From positions 1 to 21,157 of the IMG/VR virus record IMGVR_UViG_3300047276_000314: DNA of 21,157 nt. One strand, 5' to 3'. Under the pieces are notes generated by a model. The model searched no databases. It saw only the letters and a list, made by a program, of their open reading frames with translations, and had not been told where the DNA came from. Numbering within the stretch: position 1 is the first letter of the stretch; each line of letters opens with the position of its first letter. A program made the translations under genes and the position numbers. The stretch is from a virus. Below, piece by piece: positions 20,458-21,157 of the stretch.

Positions 20458-21021
20458 TTGAGGAAGAAGGACAAGCCGCCAAGGACGCCGCCAACGCCTG
20501 TTGAGGCAGTGATCGAGCAGGTTCCAAAAAAGATTGGCAGGCCAAGCCTCAAGACGCCAGAGGTTGTTGAGACAATCCTGCTGCGCGTGTCGTCCGGTCG
20601 CTCGTTGGCATCGGTCGCAAATGACGACGATCTGCCAGAGATACGGACGATACATAGGTGGATTGCGGAAGACGAAGCCTTCAGGCAGGCTTACACGCGT
20701 GCCTGCGCGAACCGTAGCCTAGTCTACGCTGATACCATTGGCGACATTGCGAAAGGCGTTCTGGCTGGCAAAATCGATCCAAACGCGGCCCGTGTCGCCA
20801 TTGACAGCTACAAGTGGCTTGCTGCCCGGCTACAGAGCGGCACGTATGGCGAGCGTTCCGAGGTCAACGTGAACCACAACCACACGCTGCACCTCGACGC
20901 CTTGCGCCAGTTGGCCGAGGAAGCCAAGGCGAACCAGCTGCCGATGATTGATGTAACCGCCGAAAAGGTGCTGCCTATAGAACAGGTTAAACCTATAGAC
21001 GATACCGATATGGTTCCATAA
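20458..21021 (+). CDS. Terminase small subunit (Sf6 gp1-like)
   Basis: 187 residues. No in-frame ATG occurs until the C-terminal third, so the TTG at 20458, with GGGGG at 20447-20451, is the likely start. The core (TPEVVETILLRVSSGRSLAS, then ANDDDLPEIRTIHRWIAEDE, then AFRQAYTRACANRSLVYADT) is the DNA-binding HTH of Sf6-type small terminases: ILxRVSxGxSL, DDxxPxxxTIxRW, and FxxxYxRA. The region ARVAIDSYKWLAARLQSGTY, then GERSEV, is equally typical. The protein recognises the packaging site and activates the large subunit. The stop overlaps a following ATG (TAATG), but no large terminase is recognisable. Confidence 0.9.
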   Translation: MRKKDKPPRTPPTPVEAVIEQVPKKIGRPSLKTPEVVETILLRVSSGRSLASVANDDDLPEIRTIHRWIAEDEAFRQAYTRACANRSLVYADTIGDIAKGVLAGKIDPNAARVAIDSYKWLAARLQSGTYGERSEVNVNHNHTLHLDALRQLAEEAKANQLPMIDVTAEKVLPIEQVKPIDDTDMVP

Positions 21022-21157
21022 TGGCCGTTATGCGAATGAGCTTAAGTATAACAGAGACGCATCCGAAACGGTTACAAATGACGCGCGGTCGCGTGGTCGC
21101 AAGGCTTCACCGGAACCGTGTTCCGCCAGACCCCCCCCGGCACCCCCACCCCCCGGG
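21021..21157 (+). other. Unassigned tail of the window, C-rich end
   Basis: A frame from ATG 21021 (TAATG with the terminase stop) stays open to the window edge, but the 45 residues (MAVMRMSLSITETHPKRLQM onward, then Pro-rich) do not look like a large terminase. The last 27 bases are C8-GG-CA-C5-A-C6-GGG. This may hold a cos or pac element or an assembly end. I do not call a gene here. Confidence 0.35.

Noticed and set aside
21021-21157. Start of the large terminase gene
   Set aside because: The TAATG junction is suggestive, but the 45 residues are basic then Pro-rich from C-runs and do not resemble a TerL N-terminus.

Overview
The window reads as one contiguous piece of a double-stranded DNA tailed-phage (or prophage) genome. 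Every credible gene is on the + strand, packed with 1-20 nt overlaps (ATGA, TAATG, GTGA junctions). The base composition is moderately GC-rich. A GapR/DUF2312 protein, a DUF6378 protein and a DUF4214 protein point to an alphaproteobacterial host; this is inference from family distribution, not proof. A Sf6-type small terminase, a gp10-like stabilisation protein, Ala/Gln-rich internal (ejection) proteins and the absence of a tape measure or tail-tube gene favour a short-tailed podovirus-like particle. No integrase, capsid, portal, large terminase or DNA polymerase is in the window, so it is a partial genome.

Region 1 (1-1316) is the end of an unidentified membrane protein followed by a lysis cassette: a GH24 lysozyme with an unusual hydrophobic C-terminal tail, a short inner-membrane spanin, and an outer-membrane spanin lipoprotein that starts inside the inner one. 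Region 2 (1316-11138) is virion morphogenesis and genome delivery: a gp10-like beta-rich protein, two small proteins, an Ala/Gln-rich virion protein, a PAPS-reductase-family enzyme, a lytic-transglycosylase-like virion protein, a four-repeat DUF4214 protein and two large internal-protein candidates.

Region 3 (11139-11294) is a regulatory hinge: an inverted repeat, a strong intrinsic terminator with a perfect DnaA box inside its hairpin, and a sigma70-like promoter facing right. Region 4 (11295-17052) is an early operon of small proteins: membrane peptides, a DnaA domain-IV-like protein, DUF6378, GapR, a block of small proteins sharing repeated sequence, two Cys-motif proteins, an XRE regulator, a RuvC-like resolvase and a RecE/DUF3799-type nuclease. 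Region 5 (17053-19839) holds a DUF2815 ssDNA-binding protein flanked by two related hairpins, a small acidic protein, a VapE-family helicase and then a 265-nt AT-rich, iteron-bearing gap that looks like a replication origin. Region 6 (19840-21157) carries a conserved-looking hypothetical gene, a promoter with palindromes in its spacer and at its start site, the small terminase gene, and a C-rich end.

The most interesting reading is of a compact replication and recombination system: DnaA-domain-IV protein, GapR, RuvC, RecE-like nuclease, SSB, VapE helicase, and an origin candidate with GTGAATAG iterons in both orientations, an AT-rich core and an IHF-consensus match. No DNA polymerase is visible. 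No stretch over 300 bases lacks a gene. I see no tRNA, CRISPR array or insertion sequence.
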